A stretch of DNA of 64,000 bases, from positions 40,573,662 to 40,637,661 of the forward strand of contig NC_030851.1 of the NCBI RefSeq assembly GCF_000208745.1. Reading direction: 5' to 3'. This document shows positions 13,501 through 26,913 of the stretch, piece after piece (the stretch's first letter is position 1; each line of letters opens with the position of its first letter). Source of the DNA: Theobroma cacao (Eukaryota > Streptophyta > Magnoliopsida > Malvales > Malvaceae). The notes beneath the pieces are model-generated. The model saw only the letters and a list, made by a program, of their open reading frames with translations. It was not told the DNA's origin and made no database searches. A program made the position numbers and the translations under genes.

Positions 13501-16500
13501 TGTATCCATCCCTGTGTCCAGGCAAGAACTTCTTACAGGGACAGGGAGGAAGTCACAGGCATGACCACATACTAAGAAACTAGGAGCTTTTGTAATCCTT
13601 TCATGCAGACAAAAATCATTGGATGGAGGAAGGAAATAAAATTCAAGTTTCAACCTCAGCCAGCATAACCATTCTTTGAGATCCTTCCTCACAAACTCTT
13701 GTGAATGATCAATGTTGGGAGCAGCATGGAAATTATCTCCACTACTTTTGTTGCCCCTGCCCTGAATAACAGAAAGGAGGAGTTCATATCTTCCAGAACA
13801 TCAATAGTACAGATGCACAGAGCTGAATCAAAAGCTTGCACCACACTAAGCATAAAATAATCAACATTCTTCAGGCCTAAATCAAATAACTGGAGAACAT
13901 GCATAAATACAGGTATGAAGCAAGCTGAAAAAGTTTTGGCTAAGCCATATAGGATTTAGTAGCTCAGCTAACACCACCCTAGCTGCACTGACAAATTCAG
14001 ATAGATACATCCTAAGCATGCTAATAATACAATGTTGTAAGATAATTGCTTTGTGTGCATGGATCTCATAATCAGATTTCAACAAATACATCTTAACAAA
14101 CATGAAATATAACTCCAGATGATAAATCATAAATTAAATTTTATTTATTTAACAAAGTTAAAACCACTAGCATTGCTAAATGCTACTAATCAATCTCAGA
14201 AATGCTAGCAGCAGCACTTACTTACAATGCTAGTGCAACTTTGTCTTGCTACTGCTCTTAGCCTCTTACTGCCAGGAAAAATCCAAGAAATAGCCTAAAA
14301 CTATGCTGGCCTAAAGTTGAACCGCACAAGCTCCTTACACATCATGAGCATCCTTTTTAACAAAAATCTATGATTTGCATCTTAAATACCCTGTTACACA
14401 CTTATACAATCAAAATGCAATGCACACAAATAATCATAACATTTTCCATAATAAAAATATGAGCTATAGTCTTGTGCAACATCTGAGTTGTATGATAAAA
14501 CAAGAATTTAACCATGCTACCCATGCACCTCTAAGAATAACCTACATTTCTCAAGCTTGAAAATCAAAGAAAAAACCAATACCTGAAAATGAGGATCATC
14601 TCCAACTACTGCCCTATCATCCCAATCTAAGCGACCACCAAATATATTCCATACACCATTTTGATTTTGATAGTGTGCACAGCGATGGTTCAATACAACA
14701 TCACCGAGAACTTTCAAACCGACTTCATGGAGGCTCTTTATAAGTTCCTTCAACTCATCAATAGTTCCATATCTGATAAATCAAGAAAATTCACACAACG
14801 GTTTGTCTTAGCCCTTAGGCCTTTTAAAGAGCATGCAACACATGATCTCTTTCAAATACAAGAAACAACTATTCACTTTCTTTTACTCTGGATGTCCAAG
14901 GGGCATTTGCATGCTACCTTTTAGATTAATAAGAGTAAAGAATCTCATTTTACGAAGACAGGAGGTTAAATTCAAGTAAACAACAAAAATAAAAGAGAAG
15001 GTCCAAAATCTGATACTTTGCTGCCAATCATTGATAAGCAGACTAAAGCAAACATCAAAAAACATACAGTCCCATCTTTTTCCACAACAACATTCCCAAT
15101 TATAATTTAAAAAAAATCAACAAAATAAGGGGGAAGACAAAGAAAAATACATATGAAGAGAAAAAAAGTTTAAAAGAGGTTGAGACTTCATCTTTGCAAG
15201 TTTCAGCCTCTATGACCAAGTCCAAGCACCAAATTATGTAAATTTAGACAATGAAAGATTTGTTACACGAACTACAAGCTTATAGTATGTACCTGGAATT
15301 TAAATTATACAAATCCTTTGGCATGTATCCTTCAGGTGAGACAGACTCTGTTGGTGGTGGTAGCCAAATCACAGTAAAGCCAAGTGAAGATATTTCAGAA
15401 GCTTTTTCTTTGAGTTCCATATACCATCTTCCTGATTTATGAGATTCCCAGTTGAAACCTTGGCACAATATTTCAAACCCTGTGCCTGTTCCAGAGGATA
15501 TCTTAACAGCAGGTTTCGGTGCCTCAATTTCCAAAACAGCCTCCTCTGAAAAGGTAGTAATGGAGCTCCGGAAGATGCTATAGGCTTCAGCAGCTAGCTT
15601 TTCAATTTCTTGAAGAATGCTTTCTTGTGCTTCCTTTGTTTTGGTCTTCTGACTCTTCTTAGAGTTAAGGCCACTAACCAAGTTCCTTATCCCAGTGATG
15701 ATACCATCAGTATATGCTTTACTAGAGATTTCTTCACTTACACTGTCAGATTGAGCAAGTTGACCCACAACACTAGTCGCACCTGAGAGGGGAATGAAGA
15801 AGTCATTTCCTTTAAACTTCGACCAAGTATTATCTTCCAGCTTGAGGACAAAGAGAAATCCAACAAGGTCTTCATCTAAAGTGAATGATGCTCTTGATCC
15901 ATTTCCTGTACCTTTTGGCTGCAAAACAGGATTTTCATGTAAGAACAATAAATAAAAATTCTAAATCAAATTAAAGTTTTTATAAAAAAAAAAAAAAAAC
16001 CCTTATGTCAGACATCCAGTAAAAGTATGAAGAGGATCAAGAAGAGAAAAAATAAAAGACAAAAATCCTAAAACATGGCCACAGCAAATTGACACTTTAT
16101 ACTTTCACCCCTTAATAAATAGCATGTTTGCAATCGCAATATCCTATCTCCCTCCTTCATAGACAAGTTTAACTTCAGTGCACCAACAGATTAATTGCTG
16201 TTAACCATAGACCGTAAAATCATTTCAAAATTATCTGAGTACATCAAATGAATAATTACTTTTAGTCAAAGAACATACAGTTATTTCAACATGCAAGCTA
16301 CTAAACTACCAGAGAGAAAATGATATGCATTTTAGTTTAGAAAAAATAAAATTATACTCTTCATTTCTTTGATAAGTAATCTCTTAAGTTATTTTCATCC
16401 TTTAGTGATTACAGGAACTGTTCCAGAATAATCTAACTGAAATTTCCACATCTATGCCACATGCAATTAAATTCTTTGTTTCATCAACAGAAGTACTTAA

Positions 16501-19107
16501 TGAAAAGAAAGCAACTGCATCAAACTAGTTAACAGCATTTGTTGACATCTAAAATAAGAATGCATAAACTTAATTAGCAAAATATTAACAAGAGTAACAA
16601 CTTAGTCTATGTCATTTAAGCTCTCACTAGGAAATATATTTATAATTCACACCTGCAATTGAGTGCGTAGAGCCTTGTTCTTGAATACAGTTGTTTCTGG
16701 TGGATACGGGGCAGCAGGAATTTCCCATGTTTGCACATCATCTCTGCAAACTCCCCAGTGAACTAAAACATCTCCGGGTATATCAGTTTCTAAATACAGA
16801 ATATTCTTGGATGTCTCCGAACACTTTCTAACTGCAACACTCACAAAGTTACCCATAGGAACTTTTTTTACAATAGACTGCTCCTCATAGAACCCTTCAA
16901 GCTGCCTATTCTCTTTCTTAGAGTCTTTGGACTCTTTGCTACTGCTTTGAGCATTAGCTTGTGATGTTTCTGATTTAAGTAGCATGTTAGAGAACTGCCC
17001 CAGAGCACCTAGGATTCAGGAGAAGCCAAAGAAATGTGTCAATATCTCATTCAACAGTAACAGAGAGGATAGGAAAAGCTATGGTGAGAAAACTAGCCCA
17101 TTGTGTTCCCCCACCCTGACCCACTACATCCCTACCCATAAACTAGGCTCAGATGGGATACTATAATATATCTGCAAGTAGGCCACTTGACTCATCTTTC
17201 TATTTTGACTTCTAACTGGACCAAAGTGGTTTTAGGGAAAAAACCAGATTTCAACCTTTGAGACACTAACCACATGTCATGATTGAACAGAGCACACACC
17301 ATCATAAAAGGTGAGGAAAGAAAGAAATTTTACAAACACTGACAGCATCTAAAATAACACAAGGTAGAATCAATATAAAGTAATTTTATTGATGTTACTC
17401 CTATCCATCTTCTTAGTAACCTAAGAAATAGCGTCTCTGTCGATGCAAATTAATAGTCACTACAAAACCACTAAATTTCATGTTGTATAATATATTGCAA
17501 TAGGAGTGACCAGCATGCATTATCACGCCAGAAATTGGTATAAACACAAAATTTTATCCTAAATGAACATAAATTAATAACAGAAACTGACTTATGGAAT
17601 TAAAAGCGTAAAGTCAAGCAAAAAACAGAATATAACATTTTCTGCAACCTGGCCATATACCAAAGCCTCTTTTTGCTCCAACCATATTGCCGTCATCCTC
17701 AAGGTAATCCACAAGAGGCACCTTAAAATCTCTGCCTCTGTGCTGATACCAGGCTCCAGTTTCTTCATCCTGCAACACCATAATCCCGCAAATGAGAGAG
17801 GGGAAAAAGGAAGATAAAAGATTGACTAATGACTAAATGATTAGCATATCTAATATAAAAAACATTTGCCCAATCACTAGATATTAGAAATACAAACCTT
17901 CAGGACAAAATGTATAGCTGCAATTGCACTGCTGGGATTTAACTCAATCTTTACTTCATGAAACATATCTCCTTTAGAGAGTTTCTTCAAGGGAGTCTCA
18001 ATTGCATAGTCCTGAAAAGATTTCACTTACTCCATATATTTATGCTTAAAATGAAAAGGCAGCCTTGTACACAAAAACTTAAAAGCCAATACATACTTTA
18101 ATGGGAATTGAACCAGGAGGTCTCATGTCTTTAGGAGGTTGATCCCATTCACTGCAAAAAATTTAAAAGATAATTCTTTTTTATATTCAGACGGATTTCA
18201 AACCCAATCCCGAAGAAATATTTTTGTGTGCACAAATAATATTCAATTCCAAAATCGAAAAACATATCCAAGGAAATGTCAAAATCAAAGCTAACCTGCC
18301 ACTGTCACCAACATAAGAAACTCCCCAATGAAGAATCCACTTTCCTGGAAGACTACATCCTACTGCAAGCTGCCAATTCTTCTGATCTTCTGATTGATCT
18401 AACCTGATGTAAATTTTTCCTTCCACCTACCATTCCAAATCAAAGAAATTAATATCCACTCGAAAATAAGAAAACATTTAATCAAACCGAACCTAATCAG
18501 CAAATCTCCATTCAAATTTTTAATTCTTTCTTTTTTTTAAAGTTAAACTCATACTAAAAACAGAATAGTCAAAAACAGAGCATTTCCAGAAGTTATTACT
18601 GTATATACACGTTGATCAACTAAATTATAAAACTAACATCGCAATTTTAAATTATCCATCTTTTCCTCCATTAAGTTTCTCAACTTGAATTCAATAAGTT
18701 TCGTTTTTCCAGGGAACCAAACAGAAACCAAAAGCAAAATCAAACCTATACACAAACAACACGCAATACACATCAAGCAACTGCATTCAAAAATAAGTAT
18801 ACACGTCTGAGGCTCAAGATCGAAAAACCTTTTCAATTCGCTTGACGGGAAAAGTCTCTTTGTACAAGACGTCACCGGAAGAGAAAGCTTCGAAGGTGTC
18901 GATAACAGCTGCATCAGTGGAGCTGGCTTCGACGACATGAATCCTCCGACCAGGCTTGAAGCTACAGGAGCAAGCCCCGCGGGAGAAGAGAAGCTTTGGA
19001 TTTCGATAGCAATTCAACGAGCGAGACGGCTTGAGCAACACGTTGGCCTTGGGACGAAACGATAGCCCCGGCTTTGGGAGAAGAGAATCTATGGCAACGG
19101 TCGTCAT
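10527..19107 (-). CDS. AMY3: Alpha-amylase 3, chloroplastic (GH13 with CBM45 modules)
   Basis: Endo-acting alpha-1,4-glucan hydrolase of chloroplast starch breakdown (EC 3.2.1.1). There are thirteen coding exons: 18829-19107, 18296-18426, 18097-18151, 17898-18011, 17649-17769, 16653-17008, 15293-15918, 14583-14772, 13655-13761, 12269-12518, 11781-11903, 11131-11298 and 10527-10685. Every phase fits, giving 892 aa against about 887 in Arabidopsis AMY3. The N-terminus is Ser/Arg/Lys-rich, as a transit peptide should be. Next come two starch-binding CBM45-type modules with WxLHWGV-like motifs (about 100-160 and 260-350). The GH13 barrel starts near [11 protein letters not shown]. Catalytic residues are Asp671 (GWRLDF), Glu696 (VVGEYWDS) and Asp779 ([11 protein letters not shown]). 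Cys504 and Cys592 match the redox-regulating pair Cys499/Cys587 reported in Arabidopsis. The gene is divergent from the VDAC gene. Confidence 0.96.
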
Positions 19108-19594
19108 GGTTAGTCGCCAATGGACATGGAAAAGACGTAGATGCTCTGATATTTTTATTTTTCTTTATTTGCAGAAACTCCAAAAAGAGAAAGTATAGGA
19201 GGCGATGATGGATTCTAGACTATTTTTTTTAATTTTTTTATTTCTTTTTCCTTTAAATAAGAATCGGTAATTTGGTTTCGCTTTTACAAAAAATATCATT
19301 GAGATCCCCACGAGCTTCGGATTTTGATAATAATTCAATCGCCGATTTTTATCCGATTTTTATCCACTTCAATATTTAAACTGGCTTTACGTAGTAGGAA
19401 AAAGACTTCAACAAATAGTAAATGGTAGACCAACTTTTCCCTTTTTGAAATAAAAAAATATCGGAAAATATTTCTTCATTATTATTAATATTAAAATCAA
19501 TTTCTTAAAAAAATTAATATTTTTTATTTACACTAAAAAAGATTTACACTCACAAATTGTTTTTTTTTTTCCAAAACACTCATTAATCGCTTAC

Positions 19595-19685
19595 TAATAA
19601 TGCTTTACACGTTTATTCTCAAAAAGAAACATCACTTTCTGTTTTTTTTTCATTAATAATGCTTTACACGTTTATTCTCAAAAAG
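19595..19685. repeat. Direct repeat, two 32-bp copies
   Basis: The same 32 bases (TAATAATGCTTTACACGTTT, then ATTCTCAAAAAG) occur at 19595-19626 and again at 19654-19685. The copies are identical and are separated by 27 bases containing a T-run. This points to a recent small duplication. Confidence 0.85.
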
Positions 19686-20879
19686 GAAAGATAATGAAGA
19701 AGGAATAACAATTGAGATTCTTAGTCGAAATATTTATATATAGTGATGTATTATTCAAGTAAATATTTACGTATTCATTTATAAATTATTTTTAAATATA
19801 TATTTCATTGATTAAAATGTGACATTTCCATTAAAATAATAAATAATTCAACAAATTAACTTTGACCATAAGATAATATTCGGAGGTCGGCATGCTCCCA
19901 TTTCAGCCAAAAGAGTCAACGATCAATAAACAAAAGAATTAAAATCTCGAGATTAAAACTTTTTAATTTATAAATCTATTGAAATTCATTTGAGACCAAA
20001 TAATTAAATAAATTAAAAATATATATTTACTTGATCAAGATGTTATTTCCAAAATCTTATCTTGGAGTATGGGAAAATCAGTTCTTCCATGTCTATCATT
20101 GTACCGACATGTTTATCCATAGATCCGTAGACGGCAAGGAAGTTTTATTTTCGTTTTAAGAAATAAATAAATATTTAATTGGATTACTTAATTTAATACT
20201 TGCATGTAATAGTAATAATTATAAAAAGAAAGAAAGCATAATTATAGATAATCAAACTTATCGTCCATATAAAAAAAAGGATAATACTACAATAAATAAC
20301 TTATCCAAATATCCAATATAAAGAGAATTTTTGAAGATAAGACATATGTAAGGAAAGAAGTCATAAAAAGTAGCTCTTATTTTGTACTTATCTATGATTC
20401 TAGATTTATGATTATTATTAATTTTTGAAATTTTCTTGTCAATTTTTTTAACTTTAATTTCTTTTTTTTTTTCATATGATAATTTTCAATAAATTAGTTT
20501 TTAAATGTATAACTATTAAATTTTAATTTGATAAAATATTTAATATATTTGAATCAAAATTGAAAATTTTAAACTACAAAATTAAAATAAAATAATATAT
20601 GTAGAACGGAAGAAGTAGTTGTTAAGCCCGATATTCTAACCCGACCCAAGATTTTGTTTAAAGTAAAATTTATTGGGCTAGTCTAAACCCATCAAATAAA
20701 GGAAAGATTGTGAGCTTGGACCAAGCAGCATTGAAATGGTGGCCTTCTCTACTAAAAGAAAAATGTCATTTGACCCAATTTTCAACTTTTAAAAACAGAT
20801 AAGCCTTGCCAAAGGCCCCAACCCATTTTATGAAATTGTTCACAAATCTTATTTACGTCATTATAATTTCAAATTTTCT

Positions 20880-21420
20880 CATATAACATTTTTTTCAATA
20901 ATAAGTTTCATTACATTTTTATAGTCTCGATCCTTCTATATTTTTTTATAATTGAGGGAAAAAGGATTCGAACTTGCTCTTTAGATAGAAAGATAATGCA
21001 TCAATCAATGAACCAAATGTTCGAGTGTTTCAATCTTTTTAAATTATATTTTATATTTTTTTTTCAATTAACTCTCTTTTAACAAATTTCATTACATCCT
21101 TATAATTTCGATTTTTTTATATAACATCTTAATTTTTTTAAATTAACTCTCATTTGATAAATTTCATTACATTTCAATTTTATTTATATATTTTCCTTAT
21201 ATAATATCTCATGTTTTTCTTTATCTTGTTTTCAATTAACTCTCACTTGAAAATTTTCGTTTTATCTTTATAACTTTGATTTTCTATTTTAGTATATATT
21301 TTTTTTCAATTTAATTCTCGCTCAATAGATTTTGTTACATTTTTATAGTTTCGATTTTTCTTATATAATATCTCATGTTTGTTTAATTAACTCTCGTTCA
21401 ATAAATTTCATTTTTTTTCA
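20880..21420. repeat. Decayed tandem repeat, unit about 75 bp
   Basis: A phrase of the form CAATTAACTCTC..AATTTCATTACAT..TATAATTTCGATTTT..ATATAACATCTCATG recurs about six times. Its central TTCATTACAT-like core begins near 20907, 21087, 21162, 21258, 21331 and 21405. Spacings are 75, 96, 73 and 75 bases, except for the first gap of 180, which carries extra sequence at about 20955-21040. The copies are heavily diverged. Confidence 0.65.
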
Positions 21421-21827
21421 AAAACATGTTATGTTGTTAAATTTTTTAAAATAAAGCTATCAAAATACTTCAAAGTGTTACAAACAAATTAAATTTTTAA
21501 TTGAAAATATTTTAATAATTTTCTTTAACGGAATTAAAAATATTATTTATTTTAAAAGTAGAACGTATTTATTTTAATAAAATATAAAATATTATATGAA
21601 AAAAAATTAAAAATATAAGAAATACAAGCCGAATATTATCCAGCTCCATTCTAAAACGGGAGGTCCGGAACCGAAAAATAGATTAAGCGAATATGCCCAA
21701 TCCTCGATTCTCGAGGTGGCAACAATCCTGGGGTTGATATCAACGGCCAAGAACGGCGAATGTTTTTCTCAACACGAGATCAACGGTCCAAAATCACTCC
21801 TCGCTGTAAACAAGAAATATTTATTAA

Positions 21828-21836
21828 TTAGGGTTT
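21828..21836 (-). promoter_or_regulatory. Telo-box (AAACCCTAA) in the VDAC promoter or 5' UTR
   Basis: The sequence reads TTAGGGTTT on the plus strand, about 115 bases before the VDAC ATG. Telo-boxes near the start site are typical of plant housekeeping genes expressed in dividing cells. Function here is inferred from the motif and its position only. Confidence 0.4.
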
Positions 21837-21951
21837 TATTGATTTATTCATTTTCTTCCGTCTTTCGCAAGCACAGCCAAAAGTCAGTAACCCGAACCAG
21901 CCCTCGTTTCTCTCATTTTCCTCTCCATTTTCTCGGGAAAAAACAGAAAGC

Positions 21952-23956
21952 ATGGGGAAAGGTCCTGGTCTCTACTCCGAGATCGGCAAAAAGGCTAGAG
22001 GTGAAAAAATCTCTCGTTTCCTACTTTAGTTTCATTTCTTTTTTCATTTTAACTGCTTTGAATTATATTTTGTCTTTTTTTTTTTAAATTCAGATCTTCT
22101 TTACAAGGATTACCAGGGCGACCACAAGTTCACTGTCACTACTTACACTTCCGATGGAGTCGTGAGTTTTTCTTGTTAATTTTTTCAGCTGATTTCATAA
22201 AACTTAAGCTGTTCATTTTCGATTATTTTAATTTGATTTTTGACTTTAATTAACTCTTCTAAGATTAATACATATATCTTTATATATGCGTTGTTTTATG
22301 GGCCTGATTTCGTATTTACTATTTTATTTCAGTTATTAATGATTGTGTTGATTGAGTCAAAACTATTATGTGTAATGTAGATGGAAGCATGTTATTATGT
22401 TTAAGATTTTAATATTTTTCCTTAATTATAAAATTTCATATGATTTCTCTACATTTTATCTTTATTTGATATGTTTGCATGAAAAAATTATTTGCCTGAT
22501 TGAATGATTGATCTAGAGAGTTGGTGTTTTTGGCTCATTGTTTCCTTTTTTATATGCTAATTTCTTATCTAGTTGATATTTTGATTCTTTAATTCGGTAT
22601 ACGTGTCAGGCAATCACATCAACTGGGATTAAGAAAGGTGAATTGCTTTTGGCTGATGTAAGCACTCAGCTGAAGAACAAGAACATCACAACTGATGTGA
22701 AAGTCGACACTAGTTCGAAAGTGAGTTATTCAGTGTTCTTACAGTTCAATAAGAGCTTGTATCTCTAAGGCCATAATCATATAGTTTCTGCATGCATGCA
22801 TGCATGCATATTTCATTCTCATGAACACAAATACAGTTGATGTTATTGTCCTGTATTGTTGTGCAAAGTGGTATCGCCCCTTAAAAATTGTGGCAACGAG
22901 CTTTCTGTGTTTTTATACTTTTTGATGCAGTCAATTTGGTTTAGGCTTAGATATGATCTCATTGTGATGTTTTGAATTTTTTAATTTTTGTAGCTTTTCA
23001 CCACTGTCACTGTTGATGAGCCGGCACCTGGGTTGAAGACTATCTTTAGTTTTGTTGTCCCTGATCAAAGGTCTGGAAAGGTAACAGAGACTTCCTTATC
23101 CTCTCATTAAAATTTATGTTTCTAATACCATTTTAACATGCTGGTTTAACTAATGATTTGTGGCTATCTTAGCCTTTCCTTTCTCTACACTTATTGGCTT
23201 CACGTGGGCATGACTAGGTCTCTATTGTTCTTAACAGGTGGAACTGCAATACCAGCATGAGTATGCTGGAATTAGCACTAGCATTGGATTGACTGCAAAT
23301 CCTCTTGTTAACTTCTCTGGTGTGGTGGGAAACAATTGTGTCTCTGTTGGAACTGATCTTTCATTTGACACTGCCAGTGGGAACTTCACCAAATTGAATG
23401 CTGGATTGAATTTCACCCATTCTGACCTCATTGCTTCCGTGACTGTGTAAGTAGTCCTTTCTCCAGAGTTGGGGCTAAGTTTTTAGGTCTGCATATCTAG
23501 TTTTTCTCGTACATGGAATTGATCCCTTAAGAAGCCAATTGCTTTATATGATCCTGATCATTACTTAGGCTGAGTCATTTGTGCTACTTGTGCATGTAAT
23601 TCATTATTCTTTCTGGTTTTGATGTTGTTATCTTTGTGAATAACTACAGCAATGATAAATGTGACAATCTTACGGCTTCCTACTATCACATTGTTAGCCC
23701 ATTGACTAACACAGCAGTTGGTGCGGAGCTTACCCATAGCTTTTCAAGCAATGAGAATACCCTCACATTTGGTACGCAGTACGAACTTGACCCATTGACC
23801 ACAGTGAAGGCTCGGTGGAACAACTTTGGCCGAGCAAGTGCATTGATCCAGCATGAGTTCCGCCCAAAATCTCTCTTAACTATCTCTGGGGAGGTGGACA
23901 CCAGAGCAATTGAAAAGAGTGCTAAGGTTGGGATGGCCTTGCTACTCAAGCCATAG
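21952..23956 (+). CDS. VDAC: Voltage-dependent anion channel (mitochondrial outer membrane porin)
   Basis: Beta-barrel channel for metabolites and anions in the mitochondrial outer membrane. Exons are 21952-22000, 22094-22161, 22610-22720, 22994-23080, 23238-23446 and 23650-23956. They give 276 aa, exactly the usual plant VDAC length and six-exon layout. The N-terminus [20 protein letters not shown] is the conserved amphipathic helix; [20 protein letters not shown] follows. The C-terminal segment [30 protein letters not shown] is the conserved last strands. No residue looks out of place. Which VDAC paralogue it is (VDAC1/3 or VDAC2 type) cannot be told from the window. A telo-box lies close upstream. 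The gene is convergent with the HIR gene. Confidence 0.96.
22789..22809. repeat. TGCA (CATG) microsatellite in a VDAC intron
   Basis: Five copies of TGCA in a row, inside the third intron of the VDAC gene. Confidence 0.85.
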
Positions 23957-24778
23957 GCAAAACTATTACCTTTGTGTGAATGAAGGCAGGCCTTGATTTT
24001 GATTGGTGGAGACTGGAGAGAAATAATGTAGTTTTTACGGATTTGATGGTCATGGATTGTAAAAAATAATTGCGATTCGCGAACTGAAATCAGCAATTTG
24101 TTGAACAAGTTTCATGTTGTCTATTCATCTGTGAAATCAAGTGTTGCTTACGTGCTATTAGTTCACTTGCTTTACTTAATTTCAGTCACTAATATTGCAG
24201 GCAGGGTGTTATCGGTCAGTATTTGCTTGATTTTCAGATGAATTGCTGTTTGAGGTAATTCAGTCCAGAGTGTTGGATTTTAGATGAGTTCTTTCAACTG
24301 GATTCCAGTGTTTGGTAGTGACTAGTAACCGTGTTGGTTATTTTTCACATACGTCATAAACAGAATCATCCAATCCGAATAGGGTTTAGGGTTTATATTT
24401 GTCGATAATGGATCAAATATTACTATCTCGTAAATAAATCAATGCTAAATGATAAACGTATAGAAATTATTCATTGACAGTGTATCAAATATAATACACA
24501 AGTGGTAGCAACAGATGAAAAGCCATTAAATCTTTTTATCCACAACCAAAAACTGTCATATCTTTAGGTACAATAACAAAGCTCAACACCCAATTTGTTA
24601 ACAAGCATGTACTACTCCTACTATATAGTTTTTGTACATATTGAGAAAGTCCAAAGATTTAGAAAGGAAACTTGAACCATAAATCTCAATCATATTAAGG
24701 AGGGGTAACGATGCTTAGGCCGAATTCGGATTCCCACTCCCTACTGTTATTAACCAAAATGCTATGCAAGACTTGAGG
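23957..24778. other. Intergenic, convergent VDAC and HIR 3' ends
   Basis: Should contain both 3' UTRs. There is a short telomere-like AGGGTTTAGGGTTTA at about 24381-24395. No gene is seen. Confidence 0.45.
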
Positions 24779-26913
24779 CTACTCAATGGTTCTGCCTTGG
24801 AGAAGGCCATCCCTGATTTGACTAGCAATGTCTCTTACAGCACCTGGTCCATGTGGGATGAAAACAGAGTTGGATTTTGATGATGCACCAATCTCCTTCA
24901 TTGTGTCGAAGTATTGGGTCACAAGAACCATGTCCATCACATCCTTAGATGTTGTCCCAGGTACATTCACAGAGAAGGCCAGCACACTGTCCCTAAGTCC
25001 GTCTACAATAGCCTGGCGCTGCCGAGCTACACCAAGTCCAGCCAGATACTTTGACTCAGCATCTCCTTCAGCTCGCTTGATTTGCAGTATCTTCTCTGCT
25101 TCAGCCTTCTCATTGGCAGCAACCCTCAATCTAGCAGCTATTTATGACAAGTAAACATATATCAGGATAGACAATATTAATGGTTAAACAAGCTATACTA
25201 TCCTAACATAATTTCTTCATCTGATGCACAGGTAGCTCTTCTGAATATTCCAAGGCTAGCAAGTGTACGAACATTGACTAACAAGGTACAGTTTCAATAA
25301 ATTAAGGGCAAGGAAGCCAACTAAAACAGAAAAATAAATACAAGTATTCATAAAGTTCTGCAAAATATACCTGCATTTATCTCATTCATTGCCCTCTTCA
25401 CATGCTCATCTGGTTCAATATCCACAATAAGGGTCTGAACTATCTCGAACCCATAATGCGACATGGCCTAAAGATCCACAATAGCAGGTCTGTTTTAGTC
25501 TGAACAACTTTGGTTACTCCTAAAGCAACATAGTGGACAGAGCAATACCTTTTCAAGTTCTTCTTCCACAGCTTTGGCAATATCATTCTTCTGTTCAAAT
25601 ACTGAATCCAGATCCAACTTTGGAACACTAGCCCTAATAACTAAATAAAAAATATATTCCATTAGTTCATCCTCAGAACTATGATCTAAAAACATAATGA
25701 CTTGAATTTTGGCCAGGTAAAGTATGAGTAGACTTGATTAATATAAACACAGATTGCATAGGGTTCAAAGCACAGAATAATTCTTCAAAACATTCAAAAT
25801 CTTTGAGAGCAAAAAGCTGAGAAAACTTTAGAGAGAGAATTCAAATGATTCACATCCTCTATAAGGCGAGAAATGGAATGAGGTTCAGATGATTCCTGAG
25901 ACAGTGCCAAGGGAAAAATCATATGAAAGGTCCCAAACAATGAGGAAATCCTTTTTGAGGCGTAAGTAGCAATAATTTTTCAAATTTAAAATAAGCACAG
26001 ATCAGATATTAGACATAGAGTTGATCAAAAGATATTAGAAATAGAAGAAGATGGAGCAGAGCAGCCGTGATTCACTTTTCTACACAAAGTAAGATAAAGT
26101 TAGAACATAGATACCATCAAAGACATATGATTGGATCTGAGCTCTGGTATTGCTGAGCTTATAGAAAGCATCTTGAGCCTTGTCTGCTAAGGCTCGGTAC
26201 TGAATTGAAGCAACCACATTCACAAACACATTATCCTGAAGACATTATAAAATATCAGAGTCGGTAGGAGTAATAGATGGAGGTCCACACTCTAGACAGA
26301 TCAGCGAATGCTTTTCACTTAAAAAGAGCACATAACCAACCATGCATCAACTCCATCCAACACTGTTTCTCACAGCTTTTTACAATAAAATCTCTCAATC
26401 AATTTGTAATAACTGTTTCTCTTTCAACCCCTCAGAAAATAAATAAAAGTACAAATTAGATGGAAAAAGAACCTAACGCTCAGAAATTTTGAGAAAAATA
26501 ATTAAGTGCTCTGACTGCCTTATCAAACTCATTATTACCTTTCTCTTTATATTTTCCAAACAATAAAATTTAAACTTCCATTATCAATAACTCGTTCCTT
26601 TTATCTTATGAGAAGCATTTTATCCAATCAAACCATATTATGAATTCTAAAACAATAACAGCTATTTTGGATTGAAAATTCAAAACAATGTACCAGTCAT
26701 GTGGATATCAATTATGCAACAAACCTTGGTTTTTGTTTCGCATCGAACATCCAGTTGCTGCACACGCAAGGAGAGAAAACCAGCTGCCTGTTTTCCGAAA
26801 CACCAAGGCAAACAATGACAACCAGGCTCAAGCACTTCATCAAACTTCCCAAAGGTTTCTGTAATAGCTACAGTTGACTGCTCCACTTGAATACACCCAA
26901 GAACTTGCCCCAT
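24779..26913 (-). CDS. HIR1: Hypersensitive-induced reaction protein (SPFH/prohibitin domain)
   Basis: Membrane-scaffold protein of plasma-membrane microdomains, tied to resistance-protein complexes and hypersensitive cell death in Arabidopsis, rice and pepper. Exons are 26725-26913, 26115-26235, 25549-25640, 25371-25467 and 24779-25137, giving 285 aa, which is full length for the family. The start MGQVLGC carries Gly2 for N-myristoylation and Cys7 for possible palmitoylation, so MGQ is chosen over an upstream ATG that lies within the 5' intron. The SPFH domain follows ([55 protein letters not shown]). The Ala/Glu-rich coiled coil [26 protein letters not shown] comes next, and the end is [12 protein letters not shown]. 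There is no sign of decay. Which HIR paralogue it is remains open. Confidence 0.95.

Larger units (their letters stand above)
19108..21951. other. Divergent intergenic region between AMY3 and VDAC
   Basis: About 2.8 kb of AT-rich DNA holding both promoters and 5' UTRs. It contains a 32-bp direct repeat (19595-19685) and a decayed tandem array (20880-21420), listed separately. No gene is seen; open frames just before the VDAC ATG read through its 5' UTR. Confidence 0.55.

Noticed and set aside
21716..22087. 123-codon open frame covering the VDAC first exon in another frame
   Set aside because: It begins at a non-ATG codon and runs through the 5' UTR, exon 1 and intron 1; the VDAC frame accounts for the coding signal.
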